This document shows, piece after piece, positions 1 through 8,136 of a stretch of 64,000 nt of DNA. A program made the translations under genes and the position numbers. Location: contig NZ_KN676113.1 in assembly GCF_000802185.1 (NCBI RefSeq), forward strand, positions 5,327,053 through 5,391,052, read 5' to 3'. The notes below the pieces were generated by a model that searched no databases, was not told the DNA's origin, and worked only from the letters and a program-made list of their open reading frames with translations. Source of the stretch: Belnapia sp. F-4-1. Lineage in GTDB: Bacteria; Pseudomonadota; Alphaproteobacteria; Acetobacterales; Acetobacteraceae. Positions within the stretch are counted from its first letter, which is position 1. Every line of letters starts with the position of its first letter.

Positions 1-490
1 GGCCGCGCCCTCCCACCAGGCGGTCATACCGCACCGAGCGGATCTTGGAGGCGTTGGCGTCGAGCTTGGTGCCGTCGATCGAAACCGTCCCGAGCCGCAG
101 CAGGCCGCTCTCGCGCGCCAGCAGCAGCACCTGCAGGAAGGCCGCCTCGAAGGCAGCGCGGTTGGCCCGGCGGAAGGCGGCAATGGTGTCGTGGTCGGGG
201 TGCAGGTTCGCCGCCACGTAGCGCACCCCAATGTCGCGGTGGGTCGCCCGCTCGATCCGCCGCGAGGAGAAGATGCCGTTCGCATAGCAGTAGATCAGCA
301 GCGCCAGCAGCAGGCGCGGGTGATACTGCGCCTTGCCGCCCGGGATCGGCCGCACCGCAAAGGCGCCGAGCGGCACCCGGTCCACCGCCGCCACTACGAA
401 GTGCGCCACGTCGTCCGCCGGCAACCAGTCCTTGGCATCCGGCGGCAGCAGAAAGGCCTGCTCGCGGCTGAACGGAATGAACCCTGTCAT
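1..490 (-). CDS. IS5/IS1182-type transposase, N-terminal part, cut by the window edge
   Basis: The minus-strand frame is open from an ATG at 490 to the window edge (163 codons). It starts MTGFIPFSREQAFLLPPDAK, the usual beginning of IS1182/IS5-group transposases, with the helical DNA-binding region (LLLALLIYCYANGIFSSRR) and then VSIDGTKLDANASK. Asp139 in SIDGT fits the first acidic residue of the DDE catalytic triad; the other two would lie outside the window. The protein would cut and rejoin IS ends. Inverted ends cannot be checked because the other end is missing. A longer minus-strand frame overlapping this region (24-710) is a shifted reading of the same gene. Whether the copy is intact cannot be judged from this window. 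Confidence 0.85.
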   Translation of the reverse strand, partial: MTGFIPFSREQAFLLPPDAKDWLPADDVAHFVVAAVDRVPLGAFAVRPIPGGKAQYHPRLLLALLIYCYANGIFSSRRIERATHRDIGVRYVAANLHPDHDTIAAFRRANRAAFEAAFLQVLLLARESGLLRLGTVSIDGTKLDANASKIRSVRYDRLVGGRG

Positions 491-624
491 GCCCGCCAGA
501 TTCGCCCATTTCAGGCCAGATGGGAATCCGACAAGCTGCTAGCTCAGGGCCGGTATCGCCTGGCCCGCTGTTGCGATCGAGCGATCTCCCCCGCTCCGGG
601 GCTGCTCCAAGGGAATCTTCGCCT

Positions 625-1341
625 ATGCCGATGGATGCCACCCTGGCCGAGGACGCCCCGCTGGCCGGGGAGATGGTCGCGCCCTCCGATATTCGCGGGC
701 TGATCGACAACGCGACGGCCGACCGGCTCTACGGCTGGGTCTGGGATGCCGCCCATCCCGGATACCGCGTGAAGGTCGAGCTTCGCCTCGAAGGTAAGGT
801 GGTGGCCACCGTGGTTGCGAGCAATCCGCGGCCGGACCTTGCCAAGCACGGCATCGGCGATGGCAGCCATGCCTTCGAATTCCCGCTCCAGCGTCAGTGG
901 TTCCGCCAGCTGCGCGACCTTTCCGTCATCGCCCATGGCCGGGACGGCAGGACGATGCAGGTGCCCGTGCATGCGCGCCGGCAGGAAGAGGCGCTGGTGC
1001 CGGCCACGGCCACGGCGCAGATCCAGATCGTGGCGGAGACGCTGGTGGCCGAGCACACGGCCATGCGCGGGGAGATGGAGGCCATGCGGCGCCGCATGGC
1101 CGGCCTGCCGGATCGCAATGCGCTCGATGCCCTGGCCCAGGCCGGGCAGGAGATGCAGCGTCGGCTGGACACGATGGAGCTCTGGATCACTCGGCTGGAC
1201 GAGAAGCTCGCCCAGCTCGTGACGCCGCCGGAGGCCGGGGCGAAAGGCGGGGTCGACGTCTGGCAGGTGGTGCTGATCGGCCTGCTGGCGGGCCTCGGCT
1301 GCGGCGTCATGGCCTTTATCCTCGCCCGCTACGGGATCTAG
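625..1341 (+). CDS. Tail-anchored protein with GWVWD-type domain and coiled coil, function unknown
   Basis: 238 residues. The start at 625 follows an AAGGGAA ribosome site; a second ATG lies two codons later. Residues about 22-90 resemble a small beta-rich domain recurrent in alphaproteobacterial glycosyltransferase and surface-polysaccharide proteins (GWVWD at 37-41, RPDL at 69-72, GDGSHAFEF at 78-86). Residues about 125-200 are rich in Glu, Arg and Met and look like a coiled coil. Residues 213-234 form one hydrophobic helix at the extreme C-terminus, so the protein is probably tail-anchored with the bulk in the cytoplasm. It ends 4 nt before the first ABC exporter gene, so it is probably co-transcribed and may be an accessory part of that exporter. 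No enzymatic motif was recognised. Confidence 0.7.
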   Translation: MPMDATLAEDAPLAGEMVAPSDIRGLIDNATADRLYGWVWDAAHPGYRVKVELRLEGKVVATVVASNPRPDLAKHGIGDGSHAFEFPLQRQWFRQLRDLSVIAHGRDGRTMQVPVHARRQEEALVPATATAQIQIVAETLVAEHTAMRGEMEAMRRRMAGLPDRNALDALAQAGQEMQRRLDTMELWITRLDEKLAQLVTPPEAGAKGGVDVWQVVLIGLLAGLGCGVMAFILARYGI

Positions 1342-1345
1342 CCCC

Positions 1346-3082
1346 TTGGCCCGCGCGACGCTGGAAAGCGGCCTCCAGACCACGCTGTCGGAGGCGATGG
1401 GGCCGCTCAGGCTCGGCCTCCGGCGGCTGGTGGCGTTCCTGGTGATGCTGGGGCTGTTCGCCGCCGGGGCGGGCTTCGCCATGGTCGAGGCGGGGGCGGC
1501 CCTGCTGACCTCGGTGCCGCAGACGCGGAGCCTCGACACCCTCGGCACCGTGCTCTGCCTCTGGGCGCTGCTGCTGGTGGTCGCCGGCGCGCTCGGCCTG
1601 CAGCAGGCGGCGGGGCTGCGGCGGCTCTCGCGCTTCGTCGCCGGGCGGCTGGGCGTGGCGGCGGCGCTGGCCCTGGCGCAGCGGGCCGGGCGACCGGAGG
1701 CGCTCGGCAGCGCGGCGCTCGAGGATCTGGCGGTGCTGCGGCGGGGCGTCGCCGGGCTGGCGGCGCGGGCGCTGGTGCAGATCCTCGCCCTGCCGCTGCT
1801 GATCCTGCTGGCCTTCGCGGTGCATTGGGCCTTCGCGGTGCTGACCATCCTCTTCTATGGCGTGGCGGGGCTGCTGAGCCATGCGCTGGTCCAGGCGCTG
1901 CGGCGGGAGATGGAGCTGGCGCGGACCGCGGGCGCTCAGGCGCAGGGTCTCGCCGCCGATGCAATGCGGGCGGGCGAGGCGATCCTCGCCATGGGGATGC
2001 TGCCGCGGCTGGCGGGGCATCTGCTGGCGACCGGGGCGGAGGCGGCAGGGGAGGCCTTCCTGGCACGGCGGCGGGCGAGCCGGCTGCGGCTGGCGCTGGA
2101 TGCGGTACTCGGCCTGTTCGGCGGCGCCTTTCTCTTCCTGATGGCCTTCCTGGTGCTGGGCGGGATGGCCGGGCGTGGCGCGGGGATGGAGTATTTCTTC
2201 CTTGCCTTCGCCCTGGCCGCGCCCTTTGCCGCCTTCGTCGGCGGCAGCCGGGAGGTGGCCGAGGCCATGGTGGCCTGGCAGCGGCTGCGGCGGCTGCTGG
2301 CGGAGACGCCGAGCGTCCACCGCGGCACGCCCTTTCCCTGCCCGCGGGCGCGGCTGGTGGCGGAGCACCTGACCTTCGGTTTCCGCGGGATGCAGCCGGT
2401 GCTGCTGCGCAATGTCGACCTCGCCCTGGAGCCGGGCGAGGCGGTGGCGATCGTCGGGCCGTCGGGCTGCGGCAAGTCGACGCTGCTGCGGGTGCTGATG
2501 GGGCTTTATCCGCCTGGCGCGGGCGGCGTCTATCTGGACGGCCATGCAGTGCATCAGTGGGATCGCGAGGACCTGGCGCGGCATGTCGGCTTCCTGCCGC
2601 AGCAGCCGCTGCTCGGGCGGGGCACGGTGGCGGAGGCCATCGCCCGCCTCGGCACGCCGGACATGGCGTTGGTGCTCGATGCGGCGCGGCGGGCCGGCGT
2701 GCATGAGGCGGTGACGGCCCTGCCGCTCGGCTATGCGACGCCGGTGGCCGGGGCCTGGCCGCTCTCGATGGGGCAGCAGCACCGGCTGGCCCTGGCCCGG
2801 GCGCTCTACGGCCGGCCGCGGGTCCTGGTGCTGGACGAGCTGGCGGGCGGGCTGGATGTGGCGGGCGAGGCGCAGGTGATCGGCCTGCTCCGCGCCCTGC
2901 GGCAGGAGGGGGTGGCGGTGGTCTTCACCACGCACCGGCCGGCGCTGGTCGGCGCGGCGGACCGGGTGCTCGCGCTGCGGAACGGCTCTTTGGTGCCGGC
3001 CGGGGCGCAGGATGGGCCGTCGCGGGTTGCGGCGGCGGCGCAGGCCCCGCGCCTGGCCGGGCACAAGGCGGCGGCGGCATGA
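1346..3082 (+). CDS. ABC exporter, fused permease/ATPase (type I secretion-like), first of a pair
   Basis: 578 residues from a TTG start four nucleotides after the upstream gene; an in-frame ATG at codon 18 (1397) is the alternative. Hydrophobic segments lie near 28-49, 66-87, 143-176, 249-272 and 284-299, followed by a nucleotide-binding domain: Walker A GPSGCGKS (about 371-378), Q-loop in FLPQQPLL, signature LSMGQ (473-477), Walker B with D497-E498 and switch His530. The catalytic Glu and His are present, so it should hydrolyse ATP. The layout is that of HlyB/PrtD-type exporters lacking an N-terminal peptidase domain. It overlaps the next ABC gene by ATGA. The signature has Met where Gly is canonical. 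The substrate is unknown. Confidence 0.85.
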   Translation: MARATLESGLQTTLSEAMGPLRLGLRRLVAFLVMLGLFAAGAGFAMVEAGAALLTSVPQTRSLDTLGTVLCLWALLLVVAGALGLQQAAGLRRLSRFVAGRLGVAAALALAQRAGRPEALGSAALEDLAVLRRGVAGLAARALVQILALPLLILLAFAVHWAFAVLTILFYGVAGLLSHALVQALRREMELARTAGAQAQGLAADAMRAGEAILAMGMLPRLAGHLLATGAEAAGEAFLARRRASRLRLALDAVLGLFGGAFLFLMAFLVLGGMAGRGAGMEYFFLAFALAAPFAAFVGGSREVAEAMVAWQRLRRLLAETPSVHRGTPFPCPRARLVAEHLTFGFRGMQPVLLRNVDLALEPGEAVAIVGPSGCGKSTLLRVLMGLYPPGAGGVYLDGHAVHQWDREDLARHVGFLPQQPLLGRGTVAEAIARLGTPDMALVLDAARRAGVHEAVTALPLGYATPVAGAWPLSMGQQHRLALARALYGRPRVLVLDELAGGLDVAGEAQVIGLLRALRQEGVAVVFTTHRPALVGAADRVLALRNGSLVPAGAQDGPSRVAAAAQAPRLAGHKAAAA

Positions 3083-4776
3083 GCGCGACGATGCCGCAGC
3101 GCCGCGGCTGGCTGCGGGCCATGGGGCTTGGGCCGGGGAGCGTGCTGGCGATCCTGCTGCTCAGCCTGGGCGGGATGCTTGGGCTGTTCGACCTGGTGCT
3201 CAGCATCGCGCACATCACCGATGGCGTGCTGGAAAGCAAGAACGCCGACACCGTGCTGGCGCTGATGCTGGTCTTCGCCATGGCGACGCTGCTTGCCGCC
3301 TACTACCGGCACCGGCGGGAGACGTTGCTGCAGGCGATGGCGGAGCGGCTGGGCCTCGCCCTGCGGGCGGAAGCCTTGCAGGCGGCGATCCGGCGGGCGG
3401 CGCGGCGCGACATGGTGGCGGGGCTTGATCTGCTGGGCGATGTCGCGGCGGCGCAGCGCTTCGTCACCGGCGAGGCGGTGGCGGGGCTGCTTGACCTGAT
3501 CGGGGCGGCGGCGGCGCTGGGGCTCGTCTTCCATCTGCATGCGGGGTTCGGCTGGATCCTGCTGGCCGGAATGGCGACGACGGCCCTGCTCGGGCTGGTG
3601 CTGCGGCGGGTGGCGGGCCCGGCCGCGGCGACGGCCGAAGCGGAGCTTGCGGCCGCGGGCCATGAACTGGCCGGCCAGCTGGTGCATGGGGACCTGGTGC
3701 GCGGGCTCGGCCAGTTGCCGGCCCTGCTCGGGCGCTGGCAGCGGCGCCACGAGGCGGCGCTCGGCCTCGCCGACATGGCCGCGGCGCGGGGCGATGCGAT
3801 CCGCGAATTGCAGATGCTGGTCGCGGCGCTGACCATGATCGGGCTGGTTGCCTCCGGCGTGCTCCACGTCATCGAGGGGCGCGGGACGATCGGGCTGGTG
3901 CTCGGCGCCGTGCTGCTCGGGCAGTTCGCGCTGCGGCCGCTCGCCGGGCTGGTGCAGCATTTCGAGGCCTGGCAGGCCGGCACCCAGGCCTGGGCGCGGC
4001 TGCGCCGCGCGCTGGCGGAGGAGGCGCAGGTTATCGCCCGGCAGCCTCTGGCCGAGGCGCGGCCGGGGCTGGTCGTCGAGGGCCTCGGCTTCCACCCGGC
4101 GGGGCGGGAACGGCCGGTCCTGGCGGGGCTCGGCCTCGCCCTGGCGCCGGGCGAGGTGCTCCTGGTCGAGGGCGGCAACGGCGCGGGCAAGACGACTCTG
4201 CTGAGGCTCGTGCTCGGGCTGGTGCCGCCGGATCAAGGGCGCGTACTGCTCGACGGGCAGGACACCTGGTTTTGCGACCGCGGCACGCTCGGCGCGCGGA
4301 TCGGCTACCTGCCGCAGGACGTCCAGCTGCTGGAGATGGACATCTTCACCAATATCGGTCGCGGGCCGGGTGCCCCGGCGGAGCTGGTGGTGGCTGCGGC
4401 GCGGATGGCGGGTGCGCATGAGATGATCGGGCGGCAGCCCCAGGGCTATCAGACCCCGGCCGGGACCAGCGCCGGGCTTTCGGCCGGGCAGCGGCGGCTG
4501 GTCGGGCTGGCGCGGGCGCTCTACGGCATGCCGCGGCTGCTGGTGCTGGACGAGCCGGAGATCGGCCTCGACGGCGCGGCGCGGCAGGCGATGCGGGCCG
4601 CGGTGAGCGGGGCGAGCGCCGCCGGCGCGATCGTGCTGGTGGTGACGCATGAGCCGGCAACCTGGGCCGACCTTGCCGGGCACCGGCTGCGGCTGGAGGC
4701 CGGCGGCGCCTTCGAATGGCTCGCGGGCGGGCCCGATGAGAGTGACATGGAGCGGCATCGTGCAGCAGCTGGTTAA
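3079..4776 (+). CDS. ABC exporter, fused permease/ATPase (type I secretion-like), second of a pair
   Basis: 565 residues, starting inside the stop of the first ABC gene (ATGA, 4-nt overlap), so the two are translationally coupled. N-terminal membrane segments begin near 20-45 and 58-76, with more to about 285. The ATPase domain has Walker A GGNGAGKT (365-372), Q-loop in GYLPQDVQLL, signature LSAGQ (467-471), Walker B D491-E492 and switch His524. It differs clearly from its neighbour in sequence, so the pair could form a heterodimeric exporter; that is inference. PrtD/LapB-type permease-ATPases are the closest family model. The following HlyD gene overlaps its 3' end. Confidence 0.87.
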   Translation: MSATMPQRRGWLRAMGLGPGSVLAILLLSLGGMLGLFDLVLSIAHITDGVLESKNADTVLALMLVFAMATLLAAYYRHRRETLLQAMAERLGLALRAEALQAAIRRAARRDMVAGLDLLGDVAAAQRFVTGEAVAGLLDLIGAAAALGLVFHLHAGFGWILLAGMATTALLGLVLRRVAGPAAATAEAELAAAGHELAGQLVHGDLVRGLGQLPALLGRWQRRHEAALGLADMAAARGDAIRELQMLVAALTMIGLVASGVLHVIEGRGTIGLVLGAVLLGQFALRPLAGLVQHFEAWQAGTQAWARLRRALAEEAQVIARQPLAEARPGLVVEGLGFHPAGRERPVLAGLGLALAPGEVLLVEGGNGAGKTTLLRLVLGLVPPDQGRVLLDGQDTWFCDRGTLGARIGYLPQDVQLLEMDIFTNIGRGPGAPAELVVAAARMAGAHEMIGRQPQGYQTPAGTSAGLSAGQRRLVGLARALYGMPRLLVLDEPEIGLDGAARQAMRAAVSGASAAGAIVLVVTHEPATWADLAGHRLRLEAGGAFEWLAGGPDESDMERHRAAAG

Positions 4777-6148
4777 GCATGGGGCGCCTGTGGCGCTGCC
4801 CCCGGCCCTCCCTTCGGCCTTTCCCCAGGACTCGCTGCAGAAGCAGCTGGAGCGGGCGGTGCAGAGCCCGCCGGTCCACCGGCTGGTGCGGCGCTCGCTG
4901 CTGACGCTGGCCATCACCCTGCTGCCGATCGGCGGCTGGGCAACGATGACCGTCGCCGAGCGGGCGGTGCTGGCCGGCGGGCAGCTCGTCCCCGAGGGGC
5001 GGCGGAAGACGGTGAACCTGCTGGAGCCGGGTATCCTGCGGCGCCTGCTGGTGCAGGAAGGCTCCGTGGTGCAGGCGGGCCAGCCGTTGTTGCAGCTCGA
5101 CGTGACGCAGGCGGAGGCGACGGCGGGGCAGGCCAAGGCCGCCTACTGGAGCGGGCGGGCGCGCGTCGCCCGGCTGCGGGCCGAGCAGGCGGAGCAGCGG
5201 CAGCTGGCCTTCCCGGTCGATCTGGAGGCGGCGGCGGGAGCCGACCCGGCGATCCAGGTCTTCCTCAAGGCGGAGCAGGCGCTGTTCGCCGCGCGTTGGG
5301 CAGCCTTCGACGGGCAGGTCGGCGTGCAGGAACGCGCCATCACCCAGTTGCAGGAGCAGGTGGCAGGCGCCCAGGCGCAGCGCGACGGCGCCGGGCGGCA
5401 GCTCATGGCCGTGCGGGAGCAGATCGCCGGCTACAACAGGCTGCTGACGCAGGGCTATGCCTCGCGCTTCACCGTGCTGAACCTGCAGCAGCAGGAGGCG
5501 GGGTTCGTCGCCACGATCGGGCAGGCGAATGCGCAGGAGGCGCAGCTGCGCGAAGGCATCATCCAGGCGCAGCGGCAGCTGGAGGGGCTGCGGCTCGCCC
5601 GGCTCTCCGACATCGCCAACGACATGCAGACCACCGAGGCGACGACGGCCGCGGCCCTGCAGCAGTTGCGCTCGGCGCAGGACGTGCTGGCGCGGCGCGA
5701 GGTGCTGTCGCCCGAAGCCGGCAAGGTGACGAATATCCAGGCCTTCACGCCAGGGGCGACGATCCAGACCGGGCAGCCGATCCTCGACCTGGTGCCGCTG
5801 AACGACCGGCTGGTGGTCGAAGGCCGGGTGCAGCCGACCGATATCGAGCAGGTCTCGGTGGGGCAGCGGGCGAATATCAGGCTGAGCAGCTACCGCACGC
5901 GCAACGTGCCGATGCTGGAAGGGCGAGTGATCGTCGTCGGCGCCGATGTGCAGGTGCCGCAGAACAACGGCGACCCGTATTTCCTCGTCCGGCTGGAATT
6001 CGACCCTGGGCAGCTGGAGTCGGTGCCGGATCTCGCGCCGGTCGCGGGCATGCCGGCGGAGCTCTACATCCTCGGCGAAAGGCGGACGCCCTTCGCCTAT
6101 CTGTGGACGCCGTTGAGCGCCGCGGCGCGGCGCGCCCTGAGGGATTAG
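4736..6148 (+). CDS. HlyD-family periplasmic adaptor (membrane fusion protein) of the ABC pair
   Basis: 470 residues from ATG 4736, which overlaps the ABC gene by 41 nt; GTG at 4760 behind a GGAG is a close alternative. One membrane helix lies at about 55-71. A first barrel-sandwich half follows (EPGILRRLLVQEGSVVQAGQ, about 97-116), then a long Gln/Ala-rich coiled-coil hairpin (about 125-330), the second half (LSPEAGKVTNIQAFTPGATI) and the beta-barrel region ending ELYILGERRTPFAYLWTPL. This is the PrtE/LapC/HlyD plan: it spans inner membrane and periplasm and links the ABC exporter to an outer-membrane TolC-type channel. No such channel is in the window. The gene closes the four-gene cluster and faces a convergent gene. 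Confidence 0.9.
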   Translation: MRVTWSGIVQQLVKHGAPVALPPALPSAFPQDSLQKQLERAVQSPPVHRLVRRSLLTLAITLLPIGGWATMTVAERAVLAGGQLVPEGRRKTVNLLEPGILRRLLVQEGSVVQAGQPLLQLDVTQAEATAGQAKAAYWSGRARVARLRAEQAEQRQLAFPVDLEAAAGADPAIQVFLKAEQALFAARWAAFDGQVGVQERAITQLQEQVAGAQAQRDGAGRQLMAVREQIAGYNRLLTQGYASRFTVLNLQQQEAGFVATIGQANAQEAQLREGIIQAQRQLEGLRLARLSDIANDMQTTEATTAAALQQLRSAQDVLARREVLSPEAGKVTNIQAFTPGATIQTGQPILDLVPLNDRLVVEGRVQPTDIEQVSVGQRANIRLSSYRTRNVPMLEGRVIVVGADVQVPQNNGDPYFLVRLEFDPGQLESVPDLAPVAGMPAELYILGERRTPFAYLWTPLSAAARRALRD

Positions 6149-6149
6149 A

Positions 6150-6166
6150 AGGGGCGCGGGGCCCCT
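6150..6166. terminator. Short hairpin between convergent genes
   Basis: AGGGGC (6150-6155) and GCCCCT (6161-6166) form a 6-bp stem with a 5-nt loop in the 22-nt gap between the HlyD gene and the convergent TRAP gene. There is no clear T-run, so a bidirectional terminator role is only plausible. Confidence 0.35.
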
Positions 6167-6170
6167 CCCC

Positions 6171-7250
6171 TCACCGCCGCTGCGCGGCCTGGGCGATGTA
6201 GTTGTCGAAGGACAGCTCGGCGACGCGGAACCAAGCCCGCATGTCGTCGCGCGACTTCGACCAGGCGGCGTGAATCTTGGCGTATTCCGGGCTCTTCTGG
6301 GCGAGTTCCGCCTCCAGCGCCATGGCCTCGCGGTAGCAGGCGTCCATCACCTCGCGCGGGAAGGCGCGGAGCTGGGTGCCGGCGGCGAGCAGGCGGCGCA
6401 GCGCCTCCGGGTTGCGGGTGTCGTAGCGGGCGACCATCCAGTGCGTCGCCTCGGCGGCGGCGGTGCGGATGGCGGCCTGGTAGCTCTTCGGCAGGGCGTT
6501 CCACTGCTCGAGATTGGCGACGAAGGTGGTGTTGGCCGCGCCCTCCCACCAGGCGGGATAGTAGTAGAATGGCGCGACCTTGTTGAAGCCAAGCTTCTCG
6601 TCGTCATAGGGGCCGAGCCATTCGACCGCATCAATGGTCCCGCGCTCGAGCGCCGGGTAGATGTCGCCGCCGGCCAATTGCTGCGGGACGCCGCCGACGC
6701 GCTGGAGCACCGTGCCGCCGAGGCCGGCGATGCGCATCTTGAGGCCGCGCAGGTCCTCGACGGTCTTCACTTCCTTGCGGAACCAGCCGCCCATCTGTGC
6801 CCCGGTGGTGCCGAGCGGCAGGGCATAGGTGTTGTACTGGCGGAAGAGCTCGTTCAGCAGGTCGATGCCGCCGCCCTCGTACATCCAGGCATTCTGCTGC
6901 CGGGTGTTGAGGCCGAAGGGCACGCCGGTGGCGAAGGCGAAGGCCGGGTTCTTGCCGACATAGAAGGAGGAGGTGGTGTGGCAGCACTCCACCGTGCCGG
7001 CCTGGACGGCGTCGAGCGCCTGGAGGGCGGGGACGACCTCGCCGGGGCCGAAAACGCGGATCTGGAAGCGGTCCTCGGTCAGCTCGGCCACGGTGCGGGC
7101 GAAGACGTGGGCGGCGCCGTGGATGGCGTCCAGCGAGGTCGGGTAGCTGCTGGTCAGGCGCCAGCGCAACGCCGGCGTGGATTGCGCGAGGGCGGGCGTT
7201 GCCAAGGTGGCGGCAAGCGTCGCCTGGCCGAGGATGGCTCTGCGGTTCAT
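6171..7250 (-). CDS. TRAP transporter substrate-binding protein, DctP family
   Basis: 359 residues. The start at 7250 is set by GGAGGG seven bases upstream; a longer upstream frame lacks support. The export signal MNRRAILGQATLAATLATPA carries an Arg-Arg pair (Sec or Tat) and would be cleaved near residue 22. The mature protein has the family's binding-protein pattern: RWRLTSSYPTSLDAIHGAAH, then KTVEDLRGLKMRIAGLGGTV, then GTIDAVEWLGPYDDEKLGF. It resembles the DctP subgroup for 2-oxo acids and related organic acids. It would deliver ligand to a DctQM membrane pair, which is not next to it, so it may be an orphan binding protein. Transcription diverges from the Grx-DinB gene. Confidence 0.9.
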   Translation of the reverse strand: MNRRAILGQATLAATLATPALAQSTPALRWRLTSSYPTSLDAIHGAAHVFARTVAELTEDRFQIRVFGPGEVVPALQALDAVQAGTVECCHTTSSFYVGKNPAFAFATGVPFGLNTRQQNAWMYEGGGIDLLNELFRQYNTYALPLGTTGAQMGGWFRKEVKTVEDLRGLKMRIAGLGGTVLQRVGGVPQQLAGGDIYPALERGTIDAVEWLGPYDDEKLGFNKVAPFYYYPAWWEGAANTTFVANLEQWNALPKSYQAAIRTAAAEATHWMVARYDTRNPEALRRLLAAGTQLRAFPREVMDACYREAMALEAELAQKSPEYAKIHAAWSKSRDDMRAWFRVAELSFDNYIAQAAQRR

Positions 7251-7383
7251 TGGTGGTTCCCTCCGGGATGCTTTCGGGGGCGGGAAGAACCATGGATGGG
7301 GCCGGCGGGGAAGCCCCTGCGGTCGGGCTGGTCGGATGGCGCGAGGCGTATAGACTGCGGGAAAATCCCGGAGGAACGCCGCC

Positions 7384-8136
7384 ATGCCCGACGATGTGCG
7401 GGTCTATTGGATGACCGGCTGCACCAGCTGCCTGCGTACCAAGGAATTCCTGGCGCGGCACCGCATCCCCTTCCAATCCCGCAACGTGCTGGCGGATGGG
7501 GCGGCCTATGCCGAGCTGGAGCGCTTCGGGCTGCGGCAGGTGCCCATCGTGACGCGGGACGACGCCTGGGCGAACGGACAGGTGCTGCGGGACGTGGCGG
7601 AGCTGGTCGGGATCGACCTCGGTGCGCCGCAGGTGCTGCCCGTGACGGAGCTGCGGCGGCGGCAGGAGGCGATCCTCGCCGGGGCGGCGCGCTTCGCGGC
7701 GCAGCTGCCGGAGGACAGCCTCGGCACGCTGCTGCCGGACCGGCCACGCAGCCATGCCGACCTCGTCTACCACATCGTCAACATCGTCGATGCCTTCCTC
7801 GAGCACGAGGCGGGCATCCCGCTGCGCTACGAGGCCTATTTCCGGCTGCCGCCCAGGGCGGAGCGGGCCGCGCTGCTGGCCTATGCGGCGGATGTGAAGG
7901 GGCGGCTCGCGGCTTGGTTCGACGGGCCGGGGCGCGGGCGGGATTGGACGGAGGCGGCGCAGGTCTATTACGGCCGGCAGTCGCTGCACGAATTCTTTGA
8001 GCGCACCGTCTGGCATAGCGGGCAGCACACGCGGCAGCTGATGTGGGTGCTGGAGCGGATGGGGATCGCGCCCGACGGGGCGCTGGGGCCGGAGGTCTTC
8101 GCCGGCCTGCCGATGCCGGAGGAGGTGTGGGGATGA
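7384..8136 (+). CDS. Glutaredoxin-DinB fusion protein
   Basis: 250 residues; ATG 7384 follows GGAGG. Residues 1 to about 85 are a glutaredoxin fold: VYWMTGCTSCLRTKEFL has the redox pair Cys13-Cys16, and VPIVTR supplies the cis-Pro (Pro54). Residues about 95-230 are a four-helix DinB-like domain with the metal-binding pattern His130 ... His211-X3-His215 (HIVNIVD; HSGQHTRQLMWVL). DinB-like enzymes often use bacillithiol, mycothiol or another thiol cofactor, so the fusion suggests a thiol-dependent transferase or a mixed-disulfide reductase; no substrate can be assigned. It overlaps the next gene by ATGA, which puts it in one operon with an LLM monooxygenase and an enoyl-CoA hydratase. Confidence 0.85.
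   Translation: MPDDVRVYWMTGCTSCLRTKEFLARHRIPFQSRNVLADGAAYAELERFGLRQVPIVTRDDAWANGQVLRDVAELVGIDLGAPQVLPVTELRRRQEAILAGAARFAAQLPEDSLGTLLPDRPRSHADLVYHIVNIVDAFLEHEAGIPLRYEAYFRLPPRAERAALLAYAADVKGRLAAWFDGPGRGRDWTEAAQVYYGRQSLHEFFERTVWHSGQHTRQLMWVLERMGIAPDGALGPEVFAGLPMPEEVWG

Noticed and set aside
24-710. 228-codon minus-strand frame overlapping the transposase
   Set aside because: It reads the transposase out of frame (low-complexity Arg/Gly/Ala) and also runs antisense into the 625-1341 gene.
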